Below are positions 47,424-55,536 of a stretch of 64,000 nucleotides of DNA, piece by piece (the first letter of the stretch is position 1; each line of letters opens with the position of its first letter). A model generated the notes under the pieces. The model was not told where the DNA came from. It ran no database searches and saw nothing but the letters and a program-made list of their open reading frames with translations. A program made the position numbers and the translations under genes. Origin of the DNA: Candidatus Nanopelagicales bacterium (lineage in GTDB: Bacteria; Actinomycetota; Actinomycetes; S36-B12); the NCBI GenBank assembly GCA_018402075.1, contig JAGYJP010000006.1, positions 8,761 through 72,760 on the forward strand, written 5' to 3'.

Positions 47424-47915
47424 TTACCTGTAGTTGGTGAACTGCACAGCAAAATCGAGCTCGGCGCCCTTGATTAGTGCAATGACGTCTTGGAGGTCAT
47501 CGCGACTTTTGCTGGTGACTCGAAGTTCACTGCCCTGCACCTGGGTCTTGACGGCTTTTGGGCCTTCATCGCGGATGAGTTTGCCCAACTTTTTGGCCTG
47601 CTCCTGATTGAGGCCATTGGTGAAGGTACCTCCAATCTTGTACTCCTTGCCCGAGGATCGAGGGTCTCCAGCGGTGAAGGCCTTGAGGCTGATTCCACGT
47701 TTGATTAACTTTTCCTTGAACACCTCCAGTGCGGCCATGGCGCGTTCCTCTGTTCCACTGGTGATCTCAATGGCTTCATCGCCTTTCCACTCAATGGTGG
47801 TATCGGTGTTCTTGAAATCAAAGCGCTGGGAAAGCTCCTTGGCCGCTTGGTTGAGGGCGTTGTCGGCCTCCTGATGATCTACTTCAGAGACAATGTCAAA
47901 ACTGCTATCGGCCAT
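47424..47915 (-). CDS. yajQ: YajQ family cyclic di-GMP/nucleotide-binding protein
   Basis: 163 aa, the full length of the UPF0234 family. [20 protein letters not shown] at the start, [14 protein letters not shown] (about 30-43) and [20 protein letters not shown] (about 112-131) are diagnostic. Homologues bind nucleotides or cyclic di-GMP and interact with regulators or RNA. GAAAGGAC is a good ribosome binding site before the ATG. Confidence 0.93.
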   Translation of the reverse strand: MADSSFDIVSEVDHQEADNALNQAAKELSQRFDFKNTDTTIEWKGDEAIEITSGTEERAMAALEVFKEKLIKRGISLKAFTAGDPRSSGKEYKIGGTFTNGLNQEQAKKLGKLIRDEGPKAVKTQVQGSELRVTSKSRDDLQDVIALIKGAELDFAVQFTNYR

Positions 47916-48016
47916 TGGGTGTCCTTTCCCGAGCGCACAAAGTTGTGCATATCGGGGTCCAATCTAACCGACTGCGGATCACAATCCGGCGACATGTATT
48001 GTTTGGCGCGCATTAC

Positions 48017-48098
48017 GGCAGGTTGCCCGAGCGGCCAATGGGAGCGGACTGTAAATCCGTCGGTTTTACCTTCAGTGGTTCGAATCCACTACCTGCCA
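48017..48098 (+). tRNA. tRNA-Tyr (GTA)
   Basis: Acceptor arms GGCAGGT (48017-48023) and ACCTGCC (48091-48097) pair fully. The anticodon loop has GTA after ACT. A long variable arm makes it a class II tRNA of 82 nt. The T-loop GGTTCGAATCC is canonical. CCA is encoded at 48099-48101. Confidence 0.95.
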
Positions 48099-48103
48099 CC
48101 ACC

Positions 48104-48137
48104 TTCGGTGTTGGCCCTAAGTGAGGCCAACACCGAA
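48104..48137 (+). terminator. long hairpin downstream of tRNA-Tyr
   Basis: A perfect 13-bp stem, 48104-48116 with 48125-48137, and an 8-base loop start 3 nt after the tRNA CCA. TCCATTCTTTG follows, a weak T-tract. It is probably a transcription terminator or processing signal. Confidence 0.75.
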
Positions 48138-48227
48138 TCCATTCTTTGCGCCATCTGTGAAAGTCCAAATTGGTTGTATCAGTTCTGCTAGCCTCGAAGA
48201 AATTCTTAGCCGAATTGGAGGCGCATT

Positions 48228-48638
48228 ATGTCTGAACTCAATCCCTATGGAGGCTCGCGAGCGGCGGGCGGCGCGATTTTTGTTGTTTCCATCGCAACGC
48301 TAATCATTGCTGCGGTAAATACTCCGCTAGGCGAGTGGGGGACGTGGGGTTACCTAATGGGCGCTGTGGTGCTGATATTCGGTCTGGCGTTTCTATACTC
48401 AGCTGTGAAGAATCGTATGAATATTGTTGGTCGAAATACAAGTGGCAAAACGAATCTGATTATTTCAATTCTGGGTCTAATCGCAGCCGTAATTGTTGTG
48501 ATTGCAAACTTTCTCACGCAGGCGGATGCAGGTTGGCCCGTGCATACGATTTTGACCACGGGCGTCTTCGTGGGGTTGGGCCTGATGTTTGCTGCAGGGA
48601 TTCCGGCTAGTCGCGCAAAAATAGCCGCCGGGCTCTAA
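48228..48638 (+). CDS. small four-helix membrane protein of unknown function
   Basis: 136 aa with four hydrophobic segments (about 14-32, 41-60, 76-94, 108-125) joined by short loops; the second loop is basic (NRMNIVGRNTSGKT). A GGAGG site lies 6 nt before the ATG. I do not recognise a family, although the layout resembles uncharacterised actinobacterial DUF membrane proteins. It has its own gap upstream (90 bases after the hairpin) and is convergent with the SDR gene. Confidence 0.65.
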   Translation: MSELNPYGGSRAAGGAIFVVSIATLIIAAVNTPLGEWGTWGYLMGAVVLIFGLAFLYSAVKNRMNIVGRNTSGKTNLIISILGLIAAVIVVIANFLTQADAGWPVHTILTTGVFVGLGLMFAAGIPASRAKIAAGL

Positions 48639-48653
48639 TTTTCGGCACAGTTC

Positions 48654-49571
48654 CTAAATGGGATATTCCACTCCGGTGAGTTCGGTGGAAACTTCCCACA
48701 GGCGCCCGGCTTCGGCCATGTTCTGGGCGGCTGCTGAGCGATCCACGAGTGTCGGGTACCCGCGGGACTGCTTGAGGTCTTTGGGACCGATGTAACTATC
48801 GCCGGGTAATCCGGGTGCGGTGGCGGCAAAGAGAGTGGGCAGAACTCCCATATCGGGGGACTGACCGATTCGTCGACTGATGAACTCGGTGATTTGGAAC
48901 TCCACTACATTGCCGCGCATCTTGGCGGCGGTTCCTTGCAGGTTCGTTGCGGTGAAACCTGGGTGGGCCGCAACTGCAATTGTCGAGTAGCCACCAGCGG
49001 TGAGCCGGCGTTGGAGTTCTGAGGTGAAAAGTAGATTTGCGAGTTTTGATTGGCCATACACATTCCACGACTTGTATTTGCGTTCACTCATCAGGTCATC
49101 GAAATTCATGCCCTTCACCATTTTGTGGGCCAGCGACGACACGGTGACAACGCGGGAAAATGGGGTGGCAACGAGGGCGGGCATGAGCAGACCGGTGAGG
49201 GCAAAATGCCCCAAGTGGTTGGTGGCAATCTGCGCCTCAAAGCCGTCAGGGGTGAGGGTTCGGGGGATCGCCATGATCCCGGCGTTATTAATCAGTAGGT
49301 CAAGACCCTCGGGGTGGGTGGCAGACCACTCGGCGGCAAAGTCGCGCACCGAAGACAAGTCGGCAAGATCCAGCCGCATGGCGGTGGCATTGGGACCCGC
49401 AGCGGCTGCAGCCGGAACACCCTTTGTCAGGTCTCGCACGGCCAGTGTTACCTGTGCGCCGTGGGCCGCGAGAGCCTTGGCGGTTTCGAATCCGATCCCC
49501 GAATTGGCACCGGTCACAATCGCTCGGCGTCCGGTCAGATCGGGCATATTGGTACTCGTCCATTGGGTCAT
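48654..49571 (-). CDS. short-chain dehydrogenase/reductase
   Basis: About 305 aa. The cofactor loop GRRAIVTGANSGIGFETAKA is near 15-34, NNAG is in LLINNAGIMAI, and the catalytic Tyr and Lys are in YGQSKLANLLF, with the upstream Ser in VSSLAHKM. Length and the ATNL-type C-terminus match the retinol-dehydrogenase-like/WW-oxidoreductase SDRs with broad substrates. The start is ATG 49571; a longer frame runs upstream to 49643, just before tRNA-Thr, and is unlikely to be translated. Confidence 0.85.
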   Translation of the reverse strand: MTQWTSTNMPDLTGRRAIVTGANSGIGFETAKALAAHGAQVTLAVRDLTKGVPAAAAAGPNATAMRLDLADLSSVRDFAAEWSATHPEGLDLLINNAGIMAIPRTLTPDGFEAQIATNHLGHFALTGLLMPALVATPFSRVVTVSSLAHKMVKGMNFDDLMSERKYKSWNVYGQSKLANLLFTSELQRRLTAGGYSTIAVAAHPGFTATNLQGTAAKMRGNVVEFQITEFISRRIGQSPDMGVLPTLFAATAPGLPGDSYIGPKDLKQSRGYPTLVDRSAAAQNMAEAGRLWEVSTELTGVEYPI

Positions 49572-49643
49572 GTCCCTAGTGAAACAGGCAGGGTCCCTAC
49601 GTGCCACGCCAAGGTGCGTCTGTGTACGCTTGCGGGGCTTCAC

Positions 49644-49716
49644 GCCCCTTTAGCTCAGTCGGCAGAGCGTCTCCATGGTAAGGAGAAGGTCTACGGTTCG
49701 ATTCCGTAAAGGGGCT
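49644..49716 (+). tRNA. tRNA-Thr (GGT)
   Basis: 73 nt. The acceptor GCCCCTT pairs with AAGGGGC. The D-arm is AGCTCAGTCGGCAGAGC, the anticodon stem is TCTCC/GGAGA with loop ATGGTAA giving anticodon GGT, and the T-loop is GGTTCGATTCC. CCA is not encoded. Confidence 0.95.
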
Positions 49717-49753
49717 CGAACGGAGTTGGCGATGCACATGGTCGGCTTCGCTT

Positions 49754-49826
49754 GGCGGGGTAGCTCAGGTGGTAGAGCAAGCGGCTCATAATCGCTGTGT
49801 CGCCGGTTCAAGTCCGGCCCTCGCTA
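49754..49826 (+). tRNA. tRNA-Met (CAT), elongator type
   Basis: 73 nt. The anticodon loop CTCATAA is on stem AGCGG/TCGCT, the D-arm is AGCTCAGGTGGTAGAGC, and the T-arm GCCGG-TTCAAGT-CCGGC is perfect. The acceptor pairs GGCGGGG with CCTCGCT, using two G-T pairs. The anticodon stem lacks the three G-C pairs of an initiator. It sits between tRNA-Thr and rpmG as in many actinobacteria. Confidence 0.92.
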
Positions 49827-49886
49827 CGAGATTTACAGCATCAGGCACAATAGGTACGCCGTACCAGCAGGAAAAGAAGAAGATAT

Positions 49887-49902
49887 GCACACGAAGGTGT
49901 GC
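49887..49902 (+). promoter_or_regulatory. small hairpin in the rpmG leader
   Basis: GCACAC (49887-49892) and GTGTGC (49897-49902) form a perfect 6-bp stem with a GAAG loop, 20 nt before the rpmG start. It may be a translational control element; function not known. Confidence 0.3.
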
Positions 49903-49922
49903 TTCATGGAAGTGAGAATGCA

Positions 49923-50090
49923 GTGGCCAAGGCCAGCGATATCCGCCCCAAGATCACCTTGGCATGCGAGGAATGCAAAGACCGCAACTACATCACCAAG
50001 AAGAATCGGCGCAATGACCCCGATCGCCTCGAGGTGAAGAAGTTCTGCGTCAAGTGCAAGACCCACACGTTGCACAAGGAAACACGCTAA
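49923..50090 (+). CDS. rpmG: 50S ribosomal protein bL33
   Basis: 55 aa, the standard length. It begins [20 protein letters not shown] and has two zinc-binding Cys pairs, CEEC and CVKC, so it is the zinc-containing (C+) form. The start is the GTG at 49923; an upstream in-frame start at 49899 would read through the leader hairpin. It precedes hadA by 9 bases. Confidence 0.95.
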   Translation: MAKASDIRPKITLACEECKDRNYITKKNRRNDPDRLEVKKFCVKCKTHTLHKETR

Positions 50091-50099
50091 CTTTTTCTC

Positions 50100-50552
50100 G
50101 TGTCGCTAAATACAGAGTTCATCGGTCGCACGTACCCGAGCACAGAGCCATATCTGGTGGGCCGTGAAAAAATCCGTGAATTCGCCCGCAGCCTCGGCGA
50201 CACACGCGACATATTCTTCGACGTTGCGGCAGCGCAATCCGCGGGTCACCCTGATTTGGTTGCACCACCAACCTTCGCAATTATCGTGTCCATGGATGCT
50301 GCAGGCCAAGTGGTTCATGACCCTGAATTGGGATTGGATTACACGCGAGTGGTTCATGGCGACCAACGTTTTGAACATCATCGGCCAATCACGGCTGGCG
50401 ATCAACTGACCTGCCTAGTGAGCGTTGACGATATTCGCTCTGTTGCCGGCAATGACATGATCACTGTGAGGTCAGTTATTTCTGATATCAACGGAGAACC
50501 AGTGTCAACCGTTTATTCATTGTTGCTATCGAGGGGAACTGACTCCCCATGA
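50100..50552 (+). CDS. MaoC-like dehydratase, HadA type
   Basis: 150-aa hot-dog-fold protein of the FAS1-like (MaoC N-terminal) dehydratase family. FARSLGDTRDIFFDVAAAQS, VAPPTFAIIVSMDAAG and RVVHGDQRFEHHRPITAGDQ are typical. HadA is the non-catalytic partner that, with HadB, forms the (3R)-hydroxyacyl-ACP dehydratase; in mycobacteria this pair serves mycolic-acid FAS-II and also lies after rpmG. The GTG start is at 50100. It overlaps hadB by 4 bases. Confidence 0.86.
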   Translation: MSLNTEFIGRTYPSTEPYLVGREKIREFARSLGDTRDIFFDVAAAQSAGHPDLVAPPTFAIIVSMDAAGQVVHDPELGLDYTRVVHGDQRFEHHRPITAGDQLTCLVSVDDIRSVAGNDMITVRSVISDINGEPVSTVYSLLLSRGTDSP

Positions 50553-50971
50553 CGAAGAATCTTGAAGTGCAGGTCGGTCTCGAGTTGCCAGAGTGTGAGT
50601 TCACCGTGACACGAGCTGATCTCATTAAATATGCAGGGGCATCTGGGGATTTCAATGTGATCCACTGGAACGAGCGGGTTGCCCGCGAAGTGGGATTACC
50701 CAATGTTATAGCTCACGGAATGTTCACCATGGGCGTTGCGGTGCGTATTGTGACCGAATGGATCGACGATCCAACCGCAGTAGTGGAGTACTCGTGTCGA
50801 TTCACTCGACCCGTACCAGTTCCAGATGACAACGTGGGCGCACGCTTAGTGGTGAATGCCAAGGTAATTGAGTTACTTCCTGACAATCGCGTTGCTTTTG
50901 CCCTCACCGCCACCTGCGATTCCGTTGCCGTATTGGGCAAAGCTCGCGTAATTGTTCAACTCGCGTCATGA
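50549..50971 (+). CDS. MaoC-like dehydratase, HadB type
   Basis: 140-aa catalytic hot-dog subunit. The hydratase motif with Asp and His is in YAGASGDFNVIHWNERVARE (about 30-49), followed by IAHGMFTMG. It probably pairs with the upstream HadA-like protein in an (R)-specific hydratase/dehydratase. The physiological acyl substrate is unknown in an organism without evident mycolate genes in view. It overlaps the next gene by 4 bases. Confidence 0.87.
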   Translation: MTKNLEVQVGLELPECEFTVTRADLIKYAGASGDFNVIHWNERVAREVGLPNVIAHGMFTMGVAVRIVTEWIDDPTAVVEYSCRFTRPVPVPDDNVGARLVVNAKVIELLPDNRVAFALTATCDSVAVLGKARVIVQLAS

Positions 50972-51909
50972 CACAAGCCCCAGAAAATATTGTTGAGCTT
51001 GCTCAGCAACGCCAACTCGCACGCGCCAATAAGGACTTTGCACTCTCTGACTCCCTCCGTGATGACATTTCATCTCTCGGCTGGTTGATCAAAGACACCC
51101 CAGATAGTTTTGTGCTCGCACCGGCACCGCCTTTTGTGCAGTATCCGAATGTGCAGCAACTCATCAATGCTGAGCGCGATTCCGTGACTGCGCGAACCGT
51201 GTTGCTAGTGATCGTTGACGGCTGGCCTACCGATACCCGTGAATCCCTCACATCTATTGCACGTCATCTTCCCCAGGATTCATGCGTTGTGGCTATTGAC
51301 TGTGGCAACGTGGATGGAGCTGGAGAGATACTCCACGAATTGGCTGCCGCTGACCCGCGTATCCACGAGTTTCACCTCGCCCAAACTCTCAGCGAAGCCG
51401 GATGGTCGTCGGTTGTCATGGCAGGAATCAATGTTGCTGACAGTGAATTCTTTGGAGTTCTCGATCTTTCCACAATTTGGGATTCAGATGCACTGACGCC
51501 CTTGCTGCCCATCTTTGAATCACCCGATGTTGCACTCACGGGTTGGCGTGGGGTGAATGTCAATACGGAAGATGAATGGCGCAGTTTCGTTGACGCCCCT
51601 GCCGGGAATGCCGATGCGGTCCTTGGCTACTACATGCTGATGCGCACAAGTGTTGCGCGTGAAATCGGTCCGCACCCGAAAGCGAAGTTTTATCGCAACG
51701 CCGACATGGAATGGTCTCTGGCAATTCGTGCAGCGGGTTACAAGGTAGTGATCCCCGATAATGATCTTCCCGTGCACCAAGCAAGGCATCACGGCTATCA
51801 CGACTCCGAACCTGGCTACCGCGATCAACAGAGTAAGAAGACCTATGACCGGCTCTTGCAATCATTTCGCGGGAAGAATCACATTTTGCATGCATCCGGT
51901 CAGGACTAG
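50968..51909 (+). CDS. CysS-tail-like domain fused to a glycosyltransferase-like domain
   Basis: 313 aa. Residues about 6-50 (LAQQRQLARANKDFALSDSL ... DDISSLGWLIKDTPDSFVL) closely resemble the C-terminal helical tail of cysteinyl-tRNA synthetase (the AR-KD-A-D-IRD-L-G-I-DT pattern). About 75-290 looks like a GT-A family 2 glycosyltransferase: TVLLVIVDGWPTDTRESLTS, then FFGVLDLSTIWDSDAL with a possible DxD-like acidic site, and NADMEWSLAIRAAGYKVVI. It lies between hadB (4-base overlap) and murB. Neither the sugar donor nor the use of the CysS-like part is known. Confidence 0.65.
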   Translation: MTQAPENIVELAQQRQLARANKDFALSDSLRDDISSLGWLIKDTPDSFVLAPAPPFVQYPNVQQLINAERDSVTARTVLLVIVDGWPTDTRESLTSIARHLPQDSCVVAIDCGNVDGAGEILHELAAADPRIHEFHLAQTLSEAGWSSVVMAGINVADSEFFGVLDLSTIWDSDALTPLLPIFESPDVALTGWRGVNVNTEDEWRSFVDAPAGNADAVLGYYMLMRTSVAREIGPHPKAKFYRNADMEWSLAIRAAGYKVVIPDNDLPVHQARHHGYHDSEPGYRDQQSKKTYDRLLQSFRGKNHILHASGQD

Positions 51910-51924
51910 GGGTGAAGTGACTGT

Positions 51925-52983
51925 ATGGCCATTGAATTCCTTGATGCTGAATTAAGTGAGCTCACCACTATTAAAGTCGGAGGGGCTGCGCAGCGCACTG
52001 TTCGTGTCACCACTGAGCCTGAACTTATTGAGTTGGTAGCAGAGTGCCGCCAACTTGGCAGCCCGGTGTTCATTCTCGGCGGAGGTAGCAATGTCGTGTG
52101 CTCCGACTCAGGATTTGATGGAACCGTGATTGTCGTGGCGACAACCGGCATGCAATGGGAGCATGACCGGGTTCGTGTTTCTGCTGGCGAGGACTGGGAA
52201 GAATTTATCATTGAAGCACTTGATCGCGGATTCGGTGAATTCACCCCGTTGTCCGGGATTCCGGGCACTGTCGGTGCGACACCTATTCAAAATATTGGTG
52301 CCTATGGAGTGGAGATCGCAGACTTTATTGAGAGTGTCTCCGTTCTGGACCGGGAAACTTTGTATCAATCAGAGTTGCGACCCGAGCAATGCGGATTCGG
52401 TTACCGAACGAGTATCTTTAAAAAGGACCCCAATAAGTACGTGGTGCTGGCCGTGACCTATCGCCTTGCTCCGTCATTAGATGTTGAAGTGAAGTACCCC
52501 CAGCTGTCGTCCATGCTTGGCGTTGGCGTGGGCGAACACGTATCTGCAACCCAGATCCGTGAGTCGGTGCTCACGCTACGCGGAAGCAAGAGCATGGTGG
52601 TGGACACCAGCGATGCCGATTCCAATAGCACCGGTTCATTCTTTATAAATCCAACTGTTGTAAGGGATATGGCACCCAGTGGGTGTCCCACCTATTCCCT
52701 CAGGATCGGTGACCCACGAGACGGCACGCACGTAAAGCTCAGCGCCGCATGGCTCATTGAGAATGCGGGAATCACAAAAGGTTTTTCCTTGCACCCCGAG
52801 AAATCAACAATTCGGGTTTCGAGGAATCATTCCCTCGCTATTGCTAACCCGGAATCAGGAAATGCCGCCGAAGTAATTGAATTGGCAAGCCATATGCGCC
52901 AAAAGGTGTATCAGACATTTGGCATTGAGTTGGAAGTTGAACCGGTGTTGCTTAACTGCTCACTCAGTGAATTAGTTCGCTGA
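51925..52983 (+). CDS. murB: UDP-N-acetylenolpyruvoylglucosamine reductase
   Basis: 352-aa flavoenzyme making UDP-N-acetylmuramate for peptidoglycan. The FAD-binding block is [20 protein letters not shown] (about 50-69), then [20 protein letters not shown] (about 111-130), the type I loop with FGYRTSIFK, and the catalytic Ser in [26 protein letters not shown] and the final Glu region are present. Its 3' end overlaps the aminotransferase gene tail to tail by 12 bases. Confidence 0.94.
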   Translation: MAIEFLDAELSELTTIKVGGAAQRTVRVTTEPELIELVAECRQLGSPVFILGGGSNVVCSDSGFDGTVIVVATTGMQWEHDRVRVSAGEDWEEFIIEALDRGFGEFTPLSGIPGTVGATPIQNIGAYGVEIADFIESVSVLDRETLYQSELRPEQCGFGYRTSIFKKDPNKYVVLAVTYRLAPSLDVEVKYPQLSSMLGVGVGEHVSATQIRESVLTLRGSKSMVVDTSDADSNSTGSFFINPTVVRDMAPSGCPTYSLRIGDPRDGTHVKLSAAWLIENAGITKGFSLHPEKSTIRVSRNHSLAIANPESGNAAEVIELASHMRQKVYQTFGIELEVEPVLLNCSLSELVR

Positions 52984-54180
52984 CTTCAATAATTCGTGCA
53001 TGCGCGCCAGTCCTTCAGTGATCTTTTGATCTGAAGTTGCGTAGGACAGTCGCATGTAACCGGGAGTCCCGAATGCTTCACCCGGAACAACTGCAACTTC
53101 AACTTTGTCCAGAATCACACCAGCGAGTTCAGATGAAGAATTCACCACTGTTCCGTCGATGCTCTTGCCCACAAGTCCCTTGACCGACGGATATGCATAG
53201 AAGGCACCTTCGGGTGTGGGGCAGGTGATTCCAGGGATCGCATTTAGAAGGTCAACAATCAAATGGCGACGACGATCAAAGGCCACTTTCATTTCGTCTA
53301 CTGCATCAAGATTGCCACTGACTGCGGCCAATGCGGCGACCTGCGAAACATTTGCCACATTAGAAGTTGCATGTGACTGCAGATTTGTTGCCGCTTTGGT
53401 GACATCCGCGGGTGCGATCATCCAGCCCACCCGCCAACCGGTCATGGCATATGTCTTGGCAACACCATTCACGACTACACAGCGATCTGCTAGCTCGGGT
53501 ACCAGCGCAGGCATGGATGCGAAACGGGCATCGCCGTACACCAGGTGCTCATAGATTTCATCTGTGATGACCCAGATTCCCTTGGCCAATGCCCACTCGC
53601 CAATTGCCTTGACCAACTCGGGTGGATACACGGCGCCAGTTGGATTAGAAGGCGAGACAAACACGAGTGCTTTTGTGCGCGGCGTGAGTGCTGCTTCAAG
53701 TTGTTCAATGCTGGCCAGGTAACCCGATTCTTCATCTGTCATAACAATGACGGGTGCTCCGCCAGCCAGCATGATTGATTCGGGGTAGGTGGTCCAGTAC
53801 GGGGCGGGAAGGATTACTTCGTCGCCGGGATCAAGCAAAGTGGCGAATGCGTTGTACAGCGCCTGCTTCCCACCATTTGTCACCAGTACCTGTGCAGCAC
53901 TAATTGAATATCCGGAGTCACGGGCCGTCTTCATTGCAATTGCTTCTTTGAGTTCGGGAAGTCCACCCGCAGGTGTGTAACGGTGCCACTTCACTTCGCG
54001 GCATGCGGCCACTGCGGCTTCGACAATGTAGTCAGGTGTAGGGAAATCTGGTTCACCCGCGCCGAACCCAATAACCGGACGACCTGCGGCCGCTAAGGCC
54101 TTCGCTTTGGCATCGACAGCGAGGGTGGCCGATTCGGCAATGGAACCAATTCTGCGGGAAATGCGTGGGAGTTCAGCCAT
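52972..54180 (-). CDS. aspC: pyridoxal-phosphate aspartate-type aminotransferase
   Basis: 402-aa class I/II aminotransferase, fold type [21 protein letters not shown] (about 37-56), [15 protein letters not shown] (about 103-117), [15 protein letters not shown] (about 173-187) and the PLP lysine in [17 protein letters not shown] (about 239-255) are present. It is similar to AspB/AAT of subgroup I-gamma, which transaminates aspartate and sometimes prephenate. CATGAT is 6 nt before its ATG. It is commonly found near secE in actinobacteria. Confidence 0.9.
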   Translation of the reverse strand: MAELPRISRRIGSIAESATLAVDAKAKALAAAGRPVIGFGAGEPDFPTPDYIVEAAVAACREVKWHRYTPAGGLPELKEAIAMKTARDSGYSISAAQVLVTNGGKQALYNAFATLLDPGDEVILPAPYWTTYPESIMLAGGAPVIVMTDEESGYLASIEQLEAALTPRTKALVFVSPSNPTGAVYPPELVKAIGEWALAKGIWVITDEIYEHLVYGDARFASMPALVPELADRCVVVNGVAKTYAMTGWRVGWMIAPADVTKAATNLQSHATSNVANVSQVAALAAVSGNLDAVDEMKVAFDRRRHLIVDLLNAIPGITCPTPEGAFYAYPSVKGLVGKSIDGTVVNSSSELAGVILDKVEVAVVPGEAFGTPGYMRLSYATSDQKITEGLARMHELLKSAN

Positions 54181-54186
54181 GGCGTA

Positions 54187-54192
54187 ATCATG
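54187..54192 (-). promoter_or_regulatory. -10-like hexamer for leaderless aspC
   Basis: On the minus strand CATGAT is followed by 6 nt and the ATG at 54180. It is a weaker match than the other leaderless elements. Confidence 0.3.
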
Positions 54193-54210
54193 GCAGTGTG
54201 GTCAGCCCAC

Positions 54211-54747
54211 CTATGCAGCTGCCATGCCCATGAATCCCATCGATGTCATCATGATTGCCCACACGGCGATTCCAATGAGCGGCCCAATCTTGCGGTCTTT
54301 GACATCGCCGGTAACAATGACGAAAACGGTAACAAAAGCGAAGTAGAAACCGCTGACCAAGAATGAACTCGCCACGGCGACCAAACCCCAGTCTGCAATA
54401 ACGGCAACAAGTGCGAATACACCCCAGGCGAGGTTGGCAAGACCCACTTCGATTTGGAAGTTGTTTCGCACGCCGTAGTCCCAGCCACCCCGAACGGCAT
54501 CCGATCGATTGAACACTGCATGGCGAAAGAATGACAGGACACCGGTCGCGGTGACCGCGAGGAGCGCTGCGATCGACAGGGATGGCGGATCGGATTGCAC
54601 CGTAAAGGTGCCAATAAAGAAACCGACGCCACCGACAATGTAGGTCAGCCACATCAGAATGGCCGAAGGACGCGGGCTGACCTGTGCTGAACTGGTCGAG
54701 GCGGGAACATTTGCTTCAGGGTTGTTAGCAGAATTCATGGTGCTCAT
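54211..54747 (-). CDS. membrane protein of unknown function
   Basis: 178 aa. A polar N-terminal 25 residues (Asn, Ser, Pro) precede five hydrophobic segments, including ILMWLTYIVGGVGFFIGTF and GLANLAWGVFALVAVIADWG. NNFQIEVGLANLAWG is a memorable conserved-looking block, and I suspect a DUF6790-like family without certainty. TAATCT lies 6 nt before the ATG within a perfect 16-base palindrome, so it may be separately regulated. It is read in the same direction as aspC, 30 bases upstream of it. Confidence 0.65.
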   Translation of the reverse strand: MSTMNSANNPEANVPASTSSAQVSPRPSAILMWLTYIVGGVGFFIGTFTVQSDPPSLSIAALLAVTATGVLSFFRHAVFNRSDAVRGGWDYGVRNNFQIEVGLANLAWGVFALVAVIADWGLVAVASSFLVSGFYFAFVTVFVIVTGDVKDRKIGPLIGIAVWAIMMTSMGFMGMAAA

Positions 54748-54753
54748 AAAGCC

Positions 54754-54759
54754 AGATTA
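54754..54759 (-). promoter_or_regulatory. -10-like hexamer for the leaderless membrane-protein gene
   Basis: Minus-strand TAATCT sits 6 nt before the ATG at 54747, identical to the menB element. It overlaps the palindrome at 54755-54770. Confidence 0.45.
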
Positions 54760-54770
54760 TTCAAATAATC
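54755..54770. promoter_or_regulatory. perfect 16-bp palindrome over a predicted -10
   Basis: GATTATTCAAATAATC has 7-base arms around CA. It covers most of the -10 hexamer of the leftward membrane-protein gene, a classic place for a repressor operator. The cognate regulator is unknown. Confidence 0.45.
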
Positions 54771-54804
54771 GACAACTTTGAGGTGGGGGATTCCCCACAT
54801 TTAT

Positions 54805-55536
54805 TTATTGATCAGGAATAAATCCAGAGTCAAGTTCCCAGGGTGCGATGGGTGAGTTCTCCAAAATCCAGGTCTGAATGTCTTTGTCGAGACCGAGGAT
54901 GATCACGATGCCCACGAGAATGAAAACAATGCCGAGCCCCCGGCGGAACCATGAATGTGGGTCGGCAGCCCACCGAGCATTGCCAATGAACTTTTGACCC
55001 AGCAGGGCAATAGCAAGCAGTGTGATGCTCAATCCCAGAACATAGCCAAGGAGCAAAACCATGCCTTGGGCGAAGGACGCTGGTAACACTGTCACGATGA
55101 CATACCCGTACATGGGGGAGCAGGAGGTGAAGACCGGACCCAGTGCCGCACCGGTAAGGATTGCTCCACCCACACCTTGCCGCTGCCGAGCAGATGCAAG
55201 TCGATGAGTTGACCGCTCCTGTAATCGCAGGGCAATCGAGATGCGATCCCACAATCCTGGGAAAAGCGAAAATAGACCAAGTGCAATGAGAATGCCACCA
55301 CTTATCCATTGCCACACGTTGGTGGGAATCCCAATAAGTGCGGTTGTGGCCTTGAGGATCAAAGTGAACACAACGATTGACAGGCCCAATGACGTCGCGA
55401 TGACATAGGCACGGCGGCGAGCTTGGGCGCTGGAGGGTCCGAGGGACCCACCCACAATCACCGGAAGCATGGGCAGCACACATGGGGCGAGTGTGGTGAG
55501 GACCCCGGCGACGATTGCGCCGAGGAGCAGGAGCAT
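54805..55536 (-). CDS. second CcdA-like DsbD-family membrane protein
   Basis: 243 aa with six or more membrane helices. The first Cys is in TTLAPCVLPMLPVIVGGSLG (about 15-34) and the second in GPVFTSCSPMYGYVIVTVL (about 130-148). It is divergent from CcdA at 15060. The start lies on the stop of the upstream thioredoxin-like lipoprotein gene (1-base overlap), so the two form a transmembrane reductant-relay pair. The target outside the cell is unknown; it need not be cytochrome c. Confidence 0.85.
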   Translation of the reverse strand: MLLLLGAIVAGVLTTLAPCVLPMLPVIVGGSLGPSSAQARRRAYVIATSLGLSIVVFTLILKATTALIGIPTNVWQWISGGILIALGLFSLFPGLWDRISIALRLQERSTHRLASARQRQGVGGAILTGAALGPVFTSCSPMYGYVIVTVLPASFAQGMVLLLGYVLGLSITLLAIALLGQKFIGNARWAADPHSWFRRGLGIVFILVGIVIILGLDKDIQTWILENSPIAPWELDSGFIPDQ

